Assembly: GCA_030830595.1 (NCBI GenBank)
Contig: JAURMS010000306.1
Location: forward strand, 1 to 7,237
Length of the DNA stretch: 7,237 nt
Reading direction: 5' to 3'
Origin: Gammaproteobacteria bacterium
GTDB taxonomy: Bacteria > Pseudomonadota > Gammaproteobacteria > Steroidobacterales > Steroidobacteraceae
Made by a program: the position numbers and the translations under genes. The notes beneath the pieces are model-generated. The model did not search any database and was not told where the DNA came from. It saw only the letters and a list, made by a program, of their open reading frames with translations. This document shows positions 6,504-7,237 of the stretch, in pieces (the first letter of the stretch is position 1; each line of letters opens with the position of its first letter).

Positions 6504-7237
6504 TCACTTGCGGGTCCGGGTGGTCTCAACATTGGTACCGCGAATGATCGTCACCGTCTCGTAAGCCGGCGTGCTCGTACGCGCCCTGGCCGGTGCGGCG
6601 GTCGCGGCAGGTGCCGCCTCCGCCATCGCCGTGTCGGCCTCGAGCGGGTTGCGCAGGGTCAGCTGGATCTCTCCCTCTTCCCTCGCCTTGACCAGCAACT
6701 CAGCTTCCTGCGGGGATACCTCGAGGGTCACCGCGCGGACAACGACTGGCTCATCCTGGTCCGTCTGGGCCTTCTGGTCGACGGCCAGAACATTGATGTC
6801 GCGAAGGATGGTCTCGGTAACAGCCCGACGATCCACCATCCGCGCACTCACTACGTCGACCTTGTTACCCGGCAGCAGGAATCCTGCAACGCCAATCACA
6901 TCGTTGACCCGAACGGTCACTGCACGCATGTTCGGCTTGATCACGGCGGCCAACGAGCTTCCACCTGCGTAGGCGGAAAAGCGCTCCTCCAGCAACATTT
7001 CCCCTGGCAGGATCTTCTGCAGGGCGATCTGGCCTACCACCTGTTCAACTGAGGAGAAGTTGCCAGCGGGCACGGCGTCGGACGGCACCTGAACGACCTT
7101 GACCAGACGCTCCTCCACCTTGGTGCCGAACGGTATTTCCAGGGCAGCCACGACCACTGGTTCTTCGCCGCCCGGTAACGAACCACCCCGCACCCGGGAA
7201 TCGACCCAGTTCCTCGCAAGCATCGCCGCCGCCAGCG
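6504..7237 (-). CDS. cpaB: Tad pilus assembly protein CpaB/RcpC, 5' end cut off by window edge
   Basis: A periplasmic, membrane-anchored Tad component thought to contact or gate the CpaC secretin. The frame is open across the right edge: codons for Leu-Ala-Ala-Ala precede the Met at 7223. That Met therefore lies in the end of the N-terminal membrane helix (LAAAMLARNWVDSR), not at the true start; I estimate 15-25 residues are missing. Numbering from that Met: a SAF domain at about 20-85 (PVVVAALEIPFGTKV, then VPSDAVPAGNF and ILPGEMLLEERF); the RcpC/CpaB domain at about 90-200 (LAAVIKPNMRAVTVRVND, GFLLPGNKVDVVSAR, TILRDINVLAVDQ, VTLEVSPQEAELLVKA, IQLTLRNPLE); an Ala/Pro linker at about 201-220; and a conserved-looking tail YETVTIIRGTNVETTRTR. 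The stop codon lies 29 bases before the cpaC start. Confidence 0.95.
   Translation of the reverse strand, partial: LAAAMLARNWVDSRVRGGSLPGGEEPVVVAALEIPFGTKVEERLVKVVQVPSDAVPAGNFSSVEQVVGQIALQKILPGEMLLEERFSAYAGGSSLAAVIKPNMRAVTVRVNDVIGVAGFLLPGNKVDVVSARMVDRRAVTETILRDINVLAVDQKAQTDQDEPVVVRAVTLEVSPQEAELLVKAREEGEIQLTLRNPLEADTAMAEAAPAATAAPARARTSTPAYETVTIIRGTNVETTRTRK

Noticed and set aside
7034..7219. Short minus-strand open frame inside cpaB
   Set aside because: It is an out-of-frame shadow of cpaB, which shows continuous SAF-domain sequence in its own frame across these bases.
1..7237. Mobile elements, CRISPR arrays, tRNA genes, toxin-antitoxin or defence genes
   Set aside because: Almost every base is covered by Tad pilus genes on the minus strand. 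I saw no transposase, terminal repeats, spaced direct repeats or tRNA-like cloverleaf.

Overview
The window is one block of eight minus-strand genes from a Flp/Tad (tight adherence, widespread colonization island) pilus locus. No plus-strand gene is supportable. GC-rich coding sequence, tight gene packing and a Tad set containing a CpaE-type protein fit a proteobacterium. The TadG-related protein and the small lipoprotein resemble those I recall from gamma- and betaproteobacterial Tad loci, so a gammaproteobacterium is my best guess, but nothing here fixes the genus.

In transcription order, from the right edge of the window to the left: cpaB/rcpC (its 5' end is cut off by the window edge), cpaC/rcpA (outer-membrane secretin), a 90-residue lipoprotein, a TadG-related protein, two TadE-family pseudopilins, cpaE/tadZ (MinD-like polar localisation ATPase), and cpaF/tadA (secretion ATPase, 3' end cut off by the left edge). 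Gaps are never larger than 31 bases. Several junctions overlap: cpaC/lipoprotein by 1 base, tadE-1/tadE-2 by 1 base and cpaE/cpaF by 11 bases. No terminator or clear promoter is visible, so this looks like the interior of one operon. The prepilin gene (flp), the prepilin peptidase (cpaA/tadV) and the inner-membrane platform genes (tadB, tadC) are not in the window; by analogy they should lie beyond its two edges.

How the parts should work together, from knowledge of the system: CpaF hydrolyses ATP to drive polymerisation of Flp pilin, and CpaE places the machine in the cell. CpaB spans the periplasm towards the CpaC secretin pore, and the TadE/TadG proteins are minor pilin-like components. 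The lipoprotein sits where a secretin helper such as CpaD/RcpB is usually encoded.

The locus is recognisable and I do not see a wholly new system. The points worth a second look are the small lipoprotein as a candidate pilotin, the degenerate receiver and Walker A of CpaE, the cysteine-rich TadG-like protein, the order of genes, and the cpaC start codon.
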